A stretch of DNA of 64,000 nucleotides from Cryptomeria japonica (taxonomy: Eukaryota > Streptophyta > Pinopsida > Cupressales > Cupressaceae), in contig NC_081414.1 in assembly GCF_030272615.1 (NCBI RefSeq), forward strand, positions 519,009,185 to 519,073,184. Reading direction: 5' to 3'. The notes beneath the pieces are model-generated. The model worked only from the letters and a program-made list of their open reading frames with translations, made no database searches and was not told the DNA's origin. Positions 11,136-23,255 of the stretch are shown one piece after another. The position numbers and the translations under genes were made by a program. Every line of letters begins with the position of its first letter. Position 1 is the stretch's first letter.

Positions 11136-11918
11136 TCATCTTGCCATGGTTGGATGCCCAGGAGCTGCCATGGCGATACCCATCTCCTGCTGTTGACCTC
11201 TCCAACCTGCAACAAGGCGAGAAAAAGGAAAATTAACGCCAAAACCAGTTGAAAGATTCTAGTCACAGAAATATATTTACCAAGAGCAGGATGGTATCCC
11301 CGGTGTTTGAGTTCCCTATATTCCTGGCACAGGGCGCATTCATCACAAATAAAATGGACAAGACAATCTGTGCAGGGGCTCCCCGACAAGTTATATTTGG
11401 CCCGCATCTTGTTTCGGTATAAGCACGAATAGATCCCTCCGCTCAAAGCGCATGCTGTATCAATTTCAACCATTCAGCCTTTCCATACAATAACAACATG
11501 CTATAAATATTAATTGCTTGCTTAGAATTTTGTTTATGCAGGTCTTACTTGGAGAACCCTCATCCACTATCTCCGCTATTTGCCCAAAAGTGATGCAGGG
11601 GCACCAGCACGTGAGGAAACCTGCACTCGCAAAACATTTCCATTATTATAAATTCAAATGTGATGATATAAGAAAGGGGAAAATGGCAGAGAATAATAAA
11701 TAGAGGGTTATACAGTTGGAAGGATCATGGCAGCAAGCGCAAAGGCCAGATGACCACTCTGTGGGACGAAGAGGGTAAGGATGAGGCGGCGGCGGCGGCG
11801 GCGGCGGGTGCACATATTGTGAGGGATTTTGGAATGGCGGCGGATACCCTGTTGCTATGTGCTGCGGATATAGTGTAGTGGACGCTTCAAGTTCCTGCTC
11901 AGCCTTTGGTGCATACAT
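11136..11918 (-). CDS. PLAC8 / plant cadmium resistance (PCR)-like protein, four exons
   Basis: I infer four exons on the minus strand: 11714-11918, 11549-11620, 11281-11454 and 11136-11206, with GT-AG introns. They join in frame to 522 nt (173 aa plus TGA), about the usual PCR length. The N-terminus is Pro/Tyr-rich with a poly-Pro run. Next come [13 protein letters not shown], the family signature [18 protein letters not shown] across exons 1-2, and [20 protein letters not shown] with the Cys-rich [20 protein letters not shown] in exon 3. The C-terminus (GHPTMAR) ends like other PCR proteins. Family members are small membrane proteins tied to heavy-metal tolerance and transport or to cell-size control; the substrate cannot be told from sequence. 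ATG 11918 fits the short MYAPK start. There are no premature stops, and it is the only gene here that looks intact. Confidence 0.92.
11785..11808 (-). repeat. GCC trinucleotide run encoding poly-proline
   Basis: About eight (GGC)n units on the plus strand encode the Pro run in exon 1 of the PLAC8 gene. Such a run is a likely site of length polymorphism. Confidence 0.85.
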
Positions 11919-11970
11919 CTTCCTTGTCTCTTCAATTTACAAGTATTGATTTTTCGTCTTCCAGGAGGGC

Positions 11971-11980
11971 CTATTTAAAG
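11971..11980 (-). promoter_or_regulatory. TATA-like box of the PLAC8 gene
   Basis: The minus strand reads CTTTAAATAG, 53-62 bases upstream of ATG 11918. Transcription would start near 11945 with a short 5' UTR. This is inferred from position and motif only. Confidence 0.45.
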
Positions 11981-14900
11981 TGTAGAGCATTCAAATGCTC
12001 TTCTCCAGTTTCAAATTTGGAGGCTTTCGCTGACCTTTCCAGTGGATTGAACGATTTATGACCATTATTAGTTTCAAATCACTCGACAAAATTGGTGTAG
12101 AAAATCTGGCACATTAGAGAATAGTCACCTCCCCTAAATTTTAACTCGTCGATATTTTTTTTTCTCTGTTTCTATTACTGTCTTATTATTTGCTCACTTG
12201 TCAAATGTATATTCTTGACCTTGAGAGATAGCATTTATTGTCTTGAGTGATTCTTGTAACGAACAATGAGTAATCATGAATATTGATTTTCAGATTTTCT
12301 TACTAATGGATCGAGGTGTAAATCTAATTATTTGTTATGGCTTGGTATTCAAAGACATTCATTTGAAATTAATTCACATCTTAGAACTATTAATGCTATC
12401 AGATTTCCACAATTCATGCTTATAATTATCTTGATGCTTTTGGATTAGATTGTGTATCAAATTTTTAACATCAACATTTCTAATCACACTCCATGAATCA
12501 TCATCAGAAGCATCAAGAAAATCTTAGGATTATCTTAGATCATTCAAATACCCTAAGTATCTACAATGAGAATTCATAAGAACATCTAGATTTACGGCAC
12601 TGAAATGAATTTGTACTTACACTAGAATTCACATTTAGGCCATTTTATGTTTTTATGTTTTCTATCCATGCTTGTCCAAGTTCATGAAGTTGTCCTTTTG
12701 AACGTGTTGATTGAGGTGATTGTGAACCCTCACAATTCCACAATTTCCCCAATGTATGTCAAAATGCTAGCACCCCTATACAACAACAAAGAGTATGGAT
12801 CATAGAAAACTTGATCAAAGTAGTCTATATTTACCTAAATCAAATCAAAACCACATACGGTAAATCGTATCCATATTACACAAATTAATGAATCTTGATA
12901 CCTATTATCAACCCATAGAAAGTTTTGCATGTACATATAGTTCAAAGAAATCAACACTTCAAAGATGTTAATTTTTTTTATATTATGATGAATTGTTCCT
13001 ACAAGTCATCAACTTCCACATTCCAACTTGTGCTCAAGAGCTATGTACAAATTTCAGTCATATTTAATTGTATTAAAATGATATTTATTATGTATTAATT
13101 AATCCAACTTTGCGGAGGTCAAGTGTTCCCTACTCCTAGGTTAATTTTAAAAAGTTACTTTTCCCTTGTATATGTTGGTGAGCTAATATGATCTTACACC
13201 ATCTTGTGGTTTTGTTTAAGGATCTATATAGATAAAATTATTAGTGTTCCTCTTACTATTATTAGCTACATAAGGAATAGCAATGGTGTTCTAATTGTTA
13301 TTATCATTCATATTAACAAAGTTCTAGTTAATTATTGGTAGAAATTGTAACATCTAGGATTAAGTACAATTGACTATAATTATTAGAGGTATCAATATTA
13401 CAATATTTTTAAAAGAAAATTAATATGAACTCATTTATAAAAATGTTGTCTTGGGTTTCTACATTTCTATTAGTAGAACTATAAATTTCAATTGGACATT
13501 AGCATTTATAATTAAGGACCCGCATTGTCCCAACATAAGATATATTAATGATATTTTAATAATAACACTCTAAAATTAATATTGCCAATAACATTGTGTT
13601 AATAGTGACATTATTATTATTGATAAGATTAACTTCATTGATCATAATATGAATTTTATAACTAACATTAATAATATAATTATATTAGATAATGTGTTTA
13701 CTATCTGATGAACTTTAACATTATTGTAAACAAGTATAAAATTACTATTCATAATAATTCTATGATAGCCAAAAAAAAAAAAAAAAATTAATATCTCTAA
13801 CATTTCCAACAAACCATGGTAATTGTAAACGTGCATTATTTACGATAACTACCAATTTTGGTTTGCCCATTAAAGTTAATTGTGGACCCCATGGCTCATG
13901 GAGTGGTCACATTGTCTTTAATGTTAATGCAGATATTATCTACAACTGGACCTACAGTATTGATTTTACTTAGCGACCTCCGTACACAAAGAGCTCAACA
14001 TCTTCAATACTCATACAAGTACAAGGCATTTATAAATTGAGTTAGACTCAAGGATGGCTCTCTTCCTTTCATTAGGTTGCAAGGTCGACAATTTATGGAG
14101 AGAGAGCCAAAAAGAAAAGTGGCGAGGGAGGTGAAAACTACTAAGTTGTTAAGAAGATTAAAGATCCAGCCTGGATTAGAATGGATTCGATCTCATCTCA
14201 TCTAGCCTGGCACATATCTGATTTGCAGATTTAATATGGATAGTGGCTGATTTAATATACGTTTCTTTCTTCCGTAACTGATCAGTTTTCGATATATTAT
14301 ATTGGTCTGTTGTTGTTCTGCACTCTTTGATGAGTCCACCTCCTCAGAGCTTTAACTTGACAAGTTGTAGCCGTGTTTGTCTTTGACAGATCAGAAGCTT
14401 AAATGACAATGTTATTACAGCAAATTTGGTTTGATTAATCTAAACTGTTTGCAGTTCTATATCTGCTCTTTGTTCAAGTCTTTCAAAATTTTCGAGCCTA
14501 TGTATCGAACTGGATATTTGTGCACTATTTATTTTTCTTGTATTTGCTATTCATTTTCTCTCAGGATTTAAAGCTTTCCCACGTCTAACTTAGGAGTGCA
14601 TTTTGTTTGAAATATATATAGCTCGTCTGTGTGAATGTTTATGGCTAAACTCTCCTCCCTTAAGGCTGTGTAGCCATGCTCTAAGTTGAGTTTTTTCAGG
14701 TCTAGTTATGGGGGAAAGTTGTATTAATTTTATATTGAATATTTCAATGTTACCTATTCCGCTAAAATGGATCCCACGGCTGCTTATAGATGTGTTAACG
14801 TGAGGAAGGCGAGGGCACTGAGAATCTCCAAGTAGGAAATTTTGTTGAGATCTATTCATAGCTTATTTTCTCTGTATTTCTATCATCATTGTGTCTCTTT

Positions 14901-15699
14901 TTTTGGGTAGGTGACTAAATATAAATCCATATAATTTTATTGCTAACCCTTCTTTTCTGACGCTTCAGCCTATGAAAGAAAAATTCTCCTTGAAGAAAAG
15001 CTATACGGGAGTACTTGATGCTAATTTGTATGGAGGGAGGTCGTAGGGACAAAAGGGCCACTGATCTATTTACCAATGCATGGTAAACGTGGATGAAAGG
15101 AATGAGAATTTAGGCCTGCTACGAAAGAAAAGGTTTCAACAGCTCGTATGTATGTATGTAAGTAAGTAATAATATATATGTATATATATTATTTTGCATT
15201 TTATTAGGGGATCTATGCTGGTCTTGTGGAGTGGCTTGATGAGGTCCGGACTCCTTACAGGTGCCCCACCTTGTATGGGGTGATGAATCCCAATTTGGAT
15301 ACCATTTAAACATAAATATATACGCATATATATTCTTTAACCCTTTTTTTCCTTTTTCTTTTTTTCAGTCTTTCCAGTTTTTTTGGATGAGTTCAACAGA
15401 AAGAAAAAGATGCCATGATTATGGTAGTGAGCTTAAAATGTTGAGCAAAGTATGTCTATGCATAAATAAAAAGTATACTTTTGAGCAATTCATTTTCATT
15501 TGTATGAATGTTTTATTCATCATATAAATATATGAAAAGAGTTAAATTCATCTATCTTTAATTCATAGAAAGGAGAATATACTTTAAATATTTGAAGTGC
15601 ATTAGATAGTTTTTAAACTTGAAATAAGGGAAAGAGGTTTTATTTACTAATCTTATGAATACACATTTTCAATATTGAATGAAGCTCACTTAAATGATA
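11981..15699. other. AT-rich intergenic stretch
   Basis: I see no supported gene. There is an A-run at 13771-13787. A GC-richer patch at about 15205-15300 ('ggtgccccaccttgtatgggg') may be a repeat fragment, but I could not assign it. Short open frames here show no domain or codon signature. Confidence 0.45.
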
Positions 15700-15733
15700 T
15701 ACTTGTACTTTATCAATCAAACATAAGTAAAAC

Positions 15734-16885
15734 GGGTGGCTGGAAGAAGTTAAGTCTCACTTTTGGGCAAAAAGTGGAAGTCTTTTCCTTATTTTTCAAT
15801 TTTTTTGTCGATTGATGTCAAAATTTGAGGCACTTAGAGATTGAATCTCAAAAACAATCAGTAATAGAAAATGTAGTGCTCGGAGCCTAATTTTCAAATA
15901 TGTAATTTATTTCAATACCCACATAGTAGAAATTTCTTTCTAGTAGGCATGTTTAAAAACCATTTTTTCAAAATGGCTGTTTCAGGACCATACCACATGT
16001 GTACAACCACTATATTTTTATGTAAATAAATGAATTTTTGTAATCCTTCTGGGAAAAGATACCTAAGACACCAAATACTGATGAGAATATTTTTTCTTTT
16101 TTTTATTTAATATTTTTTTTTATTAATTTTTAATTGACTATAAAGTACATTTTCAAAACATCTCGTGTACGACCACCATAATTTGATGAAAATTTCATAT
16201 TTTTTATTTATTTTTAATCTTCAAAATAATTGTATGTAGATTGATGTCATATAATTTATTTTCCAAAAAACCTAAAAACAAAAAAGATATTAAAGTTTTA
16301 CAGAACCTCACTATTTTACATTTAGGTACCGCTTTTCATTAATAAATAATGAAAAGAAGTAAAAATAATCATATCACTATGAAATTTACATTTTTGAAAT
16401 CAAGATAGCGAGAACTCTAATGGGTTTTCGTTTCATCACAAAATACGATCAGGAAGACCTTCAAAAAATTACGGCAAGGTAGAAATCTGGAATTCCAAGC
16501 ATAGGCTTGGTCCGACCAAGCCTAACCCAAAGCCAAAATCGAGGCATAGGTGTGTTTCCCACTCCATCTTTTATGAAACGGGTGCACGTTATTTAAAATT
16601 CAAAAAATGGACACCCGTTTTGAAATTTGTAGCATTTCAAGAAACGTGTGCTCATTTTCAGAAACTTGTGCCCATTTCTAAAAATCGTGCACCCGTTTCT
16701 CTATGGTGGTCCGATCCTAAACAAGCACTCATTTTTCAAAACATGTGCCCATTTTATTTTAATGGGTCGGGGCCCCAAAGCTAAATGGGTGTCCGTTTCT
16801 TAAAAAACGGGCGCTCGTTTCTAGCGGCAAACTTTTTTGATCGTGGATTTCCGCGAAATTGGGACCCAACTTCTTGCACCCACCC
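15734..16885. mobile_element. Non-autonomous DNA transposon-like insert (1,152 bp)
   Basis: The left end GGGTGGCTGGAAGAAGTTAA matches the reverse complement of the right end (GGGTGGGTGCAAGAAGTTGG), about 20 of the first 26 bases. AAAC stands on both sides (15730-15733 and 16886-16889), while copy 1 of the host repeat has it once, so a 3-4 bp target duplication is likely. No transposase frame exists. The right third (about 16575-16830) holds many degenerate copies of a motif like GTGCCCGTTTCT in both orientations. The superfamily is uncertain: the ends do not match CACTA or typical hAT. Confidence 0.7.
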
Positions 16886-17320
16886 AAACTAAGAAGAAGA
16901 GATTATATATCATTCTTCGCAATGATCTTATTCTCTTTACAATACTTTCTCTTTAATGTAACAAGGAAACTATAACATTCAACTTCTTCCTTTCTTTTTT
17001 TTTTAACTACAACATGCACCACAAATTATCGTTCAAACTTTCACTCTACAACACAATGACCATGTAATAAAGAAATTTAGGAAGTTAAAATAGACATAGC
17101 CATTCTCAAGAATCACCAAATAGCATATTCAAGTAGTGCATGCCAATGAAGAATAAAATTTCTCTACATCATACTATAATGTCATTATGAAGCCTCAATG
17201 AGCTCTAACCATAACCTTCAACAAGAATAAACCTCTATATTTAATGATGTTGTTCAATGGTAAAAGCCTATCACAAAACCCATTTTCATGTTACACAAAA
17301 CAAAACTTGAGCATTTGATC

Positions 17321-17336
17321 AACTCCTTTTTCTTAC
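17321..17336. repeat. Target-site duplication, left (retroposon)
   Basis: AACTCCTTTTTCTTAC; the right copy at 19021-19036 differs at one base. Copy 1 of the host repeat carries the site once (about 1377-1392). Confidence 0.85.
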
Positions 17337-19020
17337 AGCGAACAACTAGTGTTGGTTATGGTATGTTTTCCAGTGGAGACATTTGATGGAAGGGAAAGGG
17401 AGCGTAGGAGGAAGCAAGCAGGGGAGGGTTTTGTCGGCATATGACTCTGGTGCTACTGATGAGGATGACGATGGTGATGGGGGAGACGATCTATTTTTGC
17501 CCGTCCTCTTTCCTTTGTTATGGCCATTTCTCCCCGTTGTGGAATGAGGGTTCTCTACTGAGGGCTCAGAGGGCTTGTTGGTTTGGTTTATGGAGACAGT
17601 GGCAGGGTACCTCTCAATTGTTTTCGTTGATGGCGCACTTTGTGGAGGTGTGGCTATGGTGTTTCTCACTCTTTACGGGTTTTAGATTCCTCTTGTGTTC
17701 ATGCGGGCCAGGTATTGGGTGGACAACTCTGTTCCTCTTCCGAGGCTTTTTGTGGGTGTCGTCCCTTGTTTGGGCTTTCCACTTGGGTTGGTTTCCAGGA
17801 ACCCCTTTCTTCTTATGGGGTTTTTTCTTTTGGTGAGAGCTTTGCGGGGGCTTTGGTTTTGTGCCTTGTTGGAGAATGGTTTGAGGTTGGTGGCCTTTTC
17901 TAGTTTCTTTCCTTGTTTGCTTTCTCATGGGTTGTCTGCTAAGCGGTCTATTGAGGTGACTGCAACTTCTATTGAGATGGATTTGGACTTGGTTGTTTTT
18001 CTTGTGAGTAGTTGTAGGGAAAAATTTTTGTCAGTTGCTTCCCTTTGGCATTCTCTTTCGTCTTTTATTGTTATAGTTTTGGGAGCAATGCTAAAACCCA
18101 GTGTTTCTAGTTCAGGTAGTTGGTTAAATCCCTATGGATGGATTTTAATAATTTTGGGAGATATATTGTAGCCCATGTTTCTTTGGTTCAGATTAAGGTT
18201 AAGGGAGCCTATATAGAACCCTTTTTTGTCTCTTGTTTTGTGTTATGTTCTTCCTCATGTGCCTCATGCTTATTTTGGACCCTATTTTCTTGAGGGTTAT
18301 TCTGACCTTCTTCGTGGCTCCATGGCTTGGTGCTTTATGATTTACTGTTTGCATCTTGGGGCTTCTCCAACATTTCCTATTGAGGTGGGTCTATCTTCTA
18401 TGGAGGGGGAGATGGATGTGGCTGGAGGTGCTTTATCTTCTATCAAGGTGGAGTCAGATGTTGTTGGTTATGCCTGGAGGATTCACAAGTTTGAGTATTT
18501 TGGTGCAGAAGGTTTTTGGTGCTTTTTTAAAGCCCTATCTGGTTGTGGGATCCCTATAAAACCCACTCTAAAGGTTGAGGGAGCCTAGAAAAACCCTATG
18601 TATTTTTCTCTTTTCAGGGCTAGGCTGGAGGCTGGCAATTTTCAAGGGCCCAGTTTGGCCAGTCTCTGTTTTTGGTTAGGTGAAGGTTTTGTTGATGTTC
18701 TCCTAATTTTTCTGCTACAGGTTAAGGGTTCCTGGGAAAACCCTGTTGGTTGGCTAAGGGTTCCTGTAAAACCCTTGTTCTATATCTCTGAGATCTAGTT
18801 GTTTTTAGATCCATTAATTTGGCCATCATGGTTTGTAGTGTTTTATTTTTTTTTCTAGCTGGCAATTGGTTTAGTGTTGGCTACTAGGTATGCTTGATGT
18901 TTCTGTCTGCAACGTCCCATTGTTAGTTCCAGATTCGTAAAAATATGAGGGTTTTGGGTCCCTTTAAAACCTGTTGTACGGGGTTTCTGGTCCCCTCAAA
19001 ACCTATTTATCCTAATCAAA
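17337..19020 (+). mobile_element. Retroposon of unknown family (1,684 bp)
   Basis: The insert is bracketed by a 16-bp direct repeat (15 of 16 identical) inside a host repeat whose empty site is seen at about 1376-1392. It ends 'cctaatcaaa' plus A's, like some plant LINE-driven copies. Open frames in several registers (for example 17695-18171) overlap each other and show no domain, so I do not call a protein. The 3' half carries seven copies of a GGGtTCC...AAAACCC motif. It could be a 5'-truncated LINE of another family or a SINE-like or LARD-like copy. Confidence 0.75.
18201..19003 (+). repeat. Dispersed hairpin motif GGGNNCC-n-AAAACC, seven copies
   Basis: Copies lie near 18201, 18547, 18577, 18725, 18756, 18957 and 18980, for example AAGGGTTCCTGTAAAACCC at 18756-18774. 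Each is a short imperfect inverted repeat able to form a small stem. Spacing is irregular, so it is not a simple tandem array. Confidence 0.7.
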
Positions 19021-19036
19021 AACTCTTTTTTCTTAC
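19021..19036. repeat. Target-site duplication, right (retroposon)
   Basis: AACTCTTTTTTCTTAC; see 17321-17336. Confidence 0.85.
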
Positions 19037-19425
19037 CACATGCACAAATATCTACATGAACTATCCTCAACACTTTCTTTGAAGGAAAAAAAGAACAAGT
19101 AAAAATAAATAAATAAATTTCCTACAAAAGACTAATTTGATGGTTACAAGGGGAGTATAATAACTTATCTCTCTAGAACATATGCTCTGATCACCATCTT
19201 CATAGACAAGGACTCCATTGTTCTCCCAACTCCCTCATTTCCTCTCCCCACTCAACATGAATTCTATAAAAGGAGAAGTGGGTAACACCCAATTCCTCTT
19301 GCACAACAAGCTATGATGAAGTTGCAATTTGGAAGCCTTGAATAGGGAGGCGTAGAGCATACTCCATTTTATCAATAAAGTTCTTATCCACTTTAAAGAG
19401 ATGGACATGAACTTGGACACCCCAT

Positions 19426-20737
19426 GAATCTTTCCACCTTCATCCCCACTTCAAAAAAATCATCACTTTCATTTATGAGAGCTTTTGAGGGGTTAAATAA
19501 TTTCCTAGGGGTAGTAATGCATGCCCAATAGGTCCCTAACTCAAAGGTATAGAACTTAAGAATCTATATTTTCACTATAACAAATGAAATTGACCAAACT
19601 ATAATCTTTAAAGACCTAGTCAAGGGTCCATTCGATTTTGACCAAACTACTCTATTTAAAAACATAGTCAAGTCTCCATTCAAGTTTTAAACCTAACCAA
19701 GTGTTTCCAAAACCTAACCCCACTTGCACAATACATGAGTCATAACTAAATAACCCCAAAATAGTAATTACATTAACCCCTTAATATTAAACCTTACAAT
19801 CTTAATGATTGTTTTGTATGGAAATAGGAGCTCCCAAGTTGAGGCATACAAACTAAGAACTAAACCTATTTCACACCAATTACATTAAAAAGAGAGTGAA
19901 ATCAATAGATTCAACCTCAATCTCATTTAGGAGATGGCTGAATGCAAATTGAATTCTATTAATTATTTTTAAGTTTAAAATGATTACTTGAAAGGATGCA
20001 AATTGAGTGTAAAGAACTAGGCTACAAGGCACATGCATAAATTAGCAAGTTGAATTGATTATACTATCTGATAGAAAAATAAAAGCTTCACAATAGGTAT
20101 AGAAATGAGTAGAGAGTATAGAGGTATACGTATGCTTAGAGTTTGTATTTGATTTCACTAGACAAGGTTTCCTAGAGTGCCTTGGTCTTCCGACTTCTAT
20201 ACACCAAGCAAGATTTGATCTCGTGAGACCCCACACCCTGATCCTATCGAATTTGGAACTAATTTTTAAGGATAGGGTCTCCTAGGGTGTCCATGTCTGA
20301 ACAAGGTTGCCAAAGCACCCAAATTCAAGGTTTTCCTATCCAAATTTACTGTGGTGAGCTATCTTTGGATCTTGATCATATTTAGATCTTTTTGTATTCA
20401 CCAAAACCCTATAGCTGCACACAAGAGGAAAAAATGGTGTTTGGGTTGTTTATAGGGATTTGCCTAGGTAAAACCTCAAGTTTGGAACTAACCCTTGAAT
20501 TTAATTGAAATTAAATTAGAAATTGATTTAATTGAAATGACTGACTAAGTTGATTATACCTTTAATTGATGAAACAATGTCCTTAGAAGAAGACCTCCTT
20601 AAGTTGATACAATAACATGATAAATTACATAAAATCCATCATGAGATCATAACTAAAAACATAATTAAAGATGCCCTGATGTAACTTGTTTCTGCTTGAA
20701 TCAGATATCTGTTAATCTTAGAGGATCTGGTTAATAC
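19426..20737. other. Intergenic, no supported gene
   Basis: AT-rich. Around 20160-20310 a phrase like 'aaggtttcctagagtgcc' recurs in altered form ('agggtctcctagggtgtcc'), which may be a worn LTR fragment. Nothing firmer can be said. Confidence 0.4.
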
Positions 20738-22170
20738 TGAGGGGGGGGGGGGGGGGTGAATCACTATTAACAACACATAAAAAATTCACCAATGAACACC
20801 ATGTTTTTCACATGGAAAGCCAATTAGGGAAAAACTACGATGGGAATTAGTACCCACAAAAAGAGTGCACTCTATCAGAATGCACCCTGCTAGGAGCCTA
20901 CCTTGGTTAGGAACCTACAAAGATGCCTTGTAAGGAGAAGATCCTATTAGGAGTCGCCCGGTTAAGGGATTTAGATGATGATCCCTTTTAGGAGCTTTGA
21001 CCTATTAGGATCAACCTTGCAAGAGGATTTAGAACTCAAATGTTGAGCCACCTTGTTAGGGAATTTACAATGTAATGCCTATTAGGACCTACCCGATTAA
21101 GGGATTTTGACTGCTGCAACTATTAGGGAACAATAGTGAATGATTTACATATAGCACTTAACTGCTTGCTTGATCAAATCCAATTTTGCTCCAAATATGC
21201 TACACTCTAGCAAATCTCTCAAACTCTGGTTCGGCTTCACACTCTTCTCAAAACCACCAACACAAAAAACATCAACTAAACTGACATAAATAACCTTTAC
21301 AACTTTGTCGGTTACAAAACCCTAAGAATTGCAAAATAGATCATCATAGATATTTACAACTCATTATAGATCATTTTATGGATCACTACAATCAATTACA
21401 ATCGTTGAAATATCACTGCACCTCAATTTGATACTCTTTCAGACCCTTAGCTCATTCTGCTAAGCACTTTGTACATTCCCAAGAAATTCGCACTTGACCA
21501 TGCCAAAAAATCATTCAAATACTTCACATGGTTCCATCCACATCTTCACCAACATTTGAACTTGATGTAGATCACCGCCAAACCAAAAATGATTGCCGGT
21601 AAAGAGAATTATTTACCGGTCCTTAAACCCTTCTTAAAGCCTAGCAAAAATACAACAGAAATCATAAACATGACTTTTGGTAACCAAAACATAACGCGGT
21701 TCCAGTTAGATACACATTACAATGATACAAACTCACATTCCAAACTGCAACACTTCAATCATTAACAATTGCCAGATCTAATCAAAACATTTCCTCATTT
21801 ACCAGTTAAGGTCGTAATTCCCAATTTCATGTTTCTTTACCAGTAAGCCCTTTTCGGTAGACCAAAAAAAGACTAAGATGACAAAATACACCATAGTAAA
21901 CATCAGTTGCCATCAATGACAACACAAATAACTAATCAAATTCATCCAATGAATGCAATCTCAATCTCTTCATCACAATGTCATCACAAACAGTACTTTA
22001 CCGGTTCAGTCATCATTCTTCATCTGCATTAGTTATGCCAATCATACCAAGAATATGCTCTTAGAGAAGAATAATTTATCTTGAATTAAAATGAAAATGC
22101 AATAATGAGATGTTAATTTGAAATGAATTGGGAGAGATGCCTTATATAGGAATTTCATAATAAAATCACC
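20738..22170 (-). mobile_element. LTR-like remnant (copia-type), minus strand
   Basis: On the minus strand it ends in a C-run and CCTCA (plus-strand G-run at 20740-20756), preceded by the phrase TAGTTTTTCCCTAATTGGCT, which also marks the LTRs of elements G and H. A TATA-like TATATAAG lies on the minus strand at 22141-22148, fitting an LTR promoter. A 'TTACCGGT'-like word recurs several times between about 21595 and 22005. No internal coding region is attached, so it is a solo or truncated LTR. The outer (high-coordinate) border is not defined. Confidence 0.5.
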
Positions 22171-23255
22171 TTTAGGCTGACTTAGAATTGTCACATTTTT
22201 TCACAAAGCTAGATTTGAATAGGATAGGTCTACCTCATTATCCTCCCACAATTTAGGAAAAAAAGCATTGAACCGAGATGCATCAAGAGTCCTTGCCATA
22301 ATAATTTCAACCCAATTTTTTAGGGATGTGAAATATTAAGGTTTTAATGCTAAAAATAAGTTTGTATGAAAATATACAATGTTTCTAGGTGAGGGAAATT
22401 TGTTTAGAGATTTTAATCTGGGTAGGATATATGATAAATCAAGATAATAAAAGATAAAGGACACACAAAGAATTAAGGGCCCAAATAATATTTTTTGATG
22501 TATTAAATGGAATAAGACTCATAATATTGAATTAAATATTAATTTAAATCAATAAAGGGTCCTATAATGCATAGGGGAATAGGAAATACTAAAGTACTTG
22601 CTAGGAGAGTGTGAAATTGGACACCCTAATTAAAGGTGTATAATTTTTTATACTAAAATCATAAAAATAAATAGCTTTACTACTTCCTAAGTCAAAAAGG
22701 GTTAAATTTTATTTCTTCGTGAGGAATTTTTTCATTTTTTTTGAGATGGTTCTCCCTTCTCTTGTTGATACCATCAATTTTCTACACATTATCAATAAAG
22801 GCATAAATATAGTTTGATTACAAAAATATTTCGCCTATCAATTGAGGGTTGGGTACCCTTAGTTTTAATTGTACAACAATCCATTTTATAATTTTTATTC
22901 ATATAAATTATGATTTCATAACATCTTTATTAGATATGGTAGTCACAATAAAATAAAATACCAAAAATGAAATATAAGAGTTAGTGGGACTCTCTTAAAA
23001 ATTATTCATAAAACATTCTTCACTTTTCATATTTCTTAAATGCATTCTCATAAAATTATTTCAAGAGAAAGGGGTATAATTTCTATCAAGTTGCCTATGA
23101 TAATCAAGAATATTACCACACACTCACCTCATTTATCACCTACAATCTATCTAGCCATCTACTAAGTAAAAAAATATTAAAAATTAGGGTTGTATTAATC
23201 ACATTCAATGTGGGATATAAGAATTACTAAGATATAAAATAAGGATACAATTTCT
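22171..23255. other. AT-rich non-coding stretch
   Basis: No gene or repeat border that I can support. Confidence 0.4.

Larger units (their letters stand above)
15700..19425. repeat. Unclassified dispersed repeat, copy 2, split by two insertions
   Basis: Homologous to 916-1790. Its three parts are about 15700-15733, 16886-17336 and 19021-19425. A terminal-inverted-repeat element (15734-16885) and a retroposon (17337-19020) interrupt it. Copy 1 gives the empty sites for both. Confidence 0.75.

Noticed and set aside
15205-15300. A second SINE near 'ggtgccccaccttgtatgggg'
   Set aside because: Box-like words are present, but spacing is wrong for A and B boxes and no flanking duplication was found.
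17441-18588. Several overlapping plus-strand ORFs of 60-158 codons in the retroposon
   Set aside because: They lie in different frames over the same bases, are rich in Phe/Leu/Gly/Val from T/G-rich DNA and show no motif.
20740-20756. G16 run as a biological signal
   Set aside because: Could be an assembly or sequencing artefact of homopolymer length; kept only as an LTR border mark.
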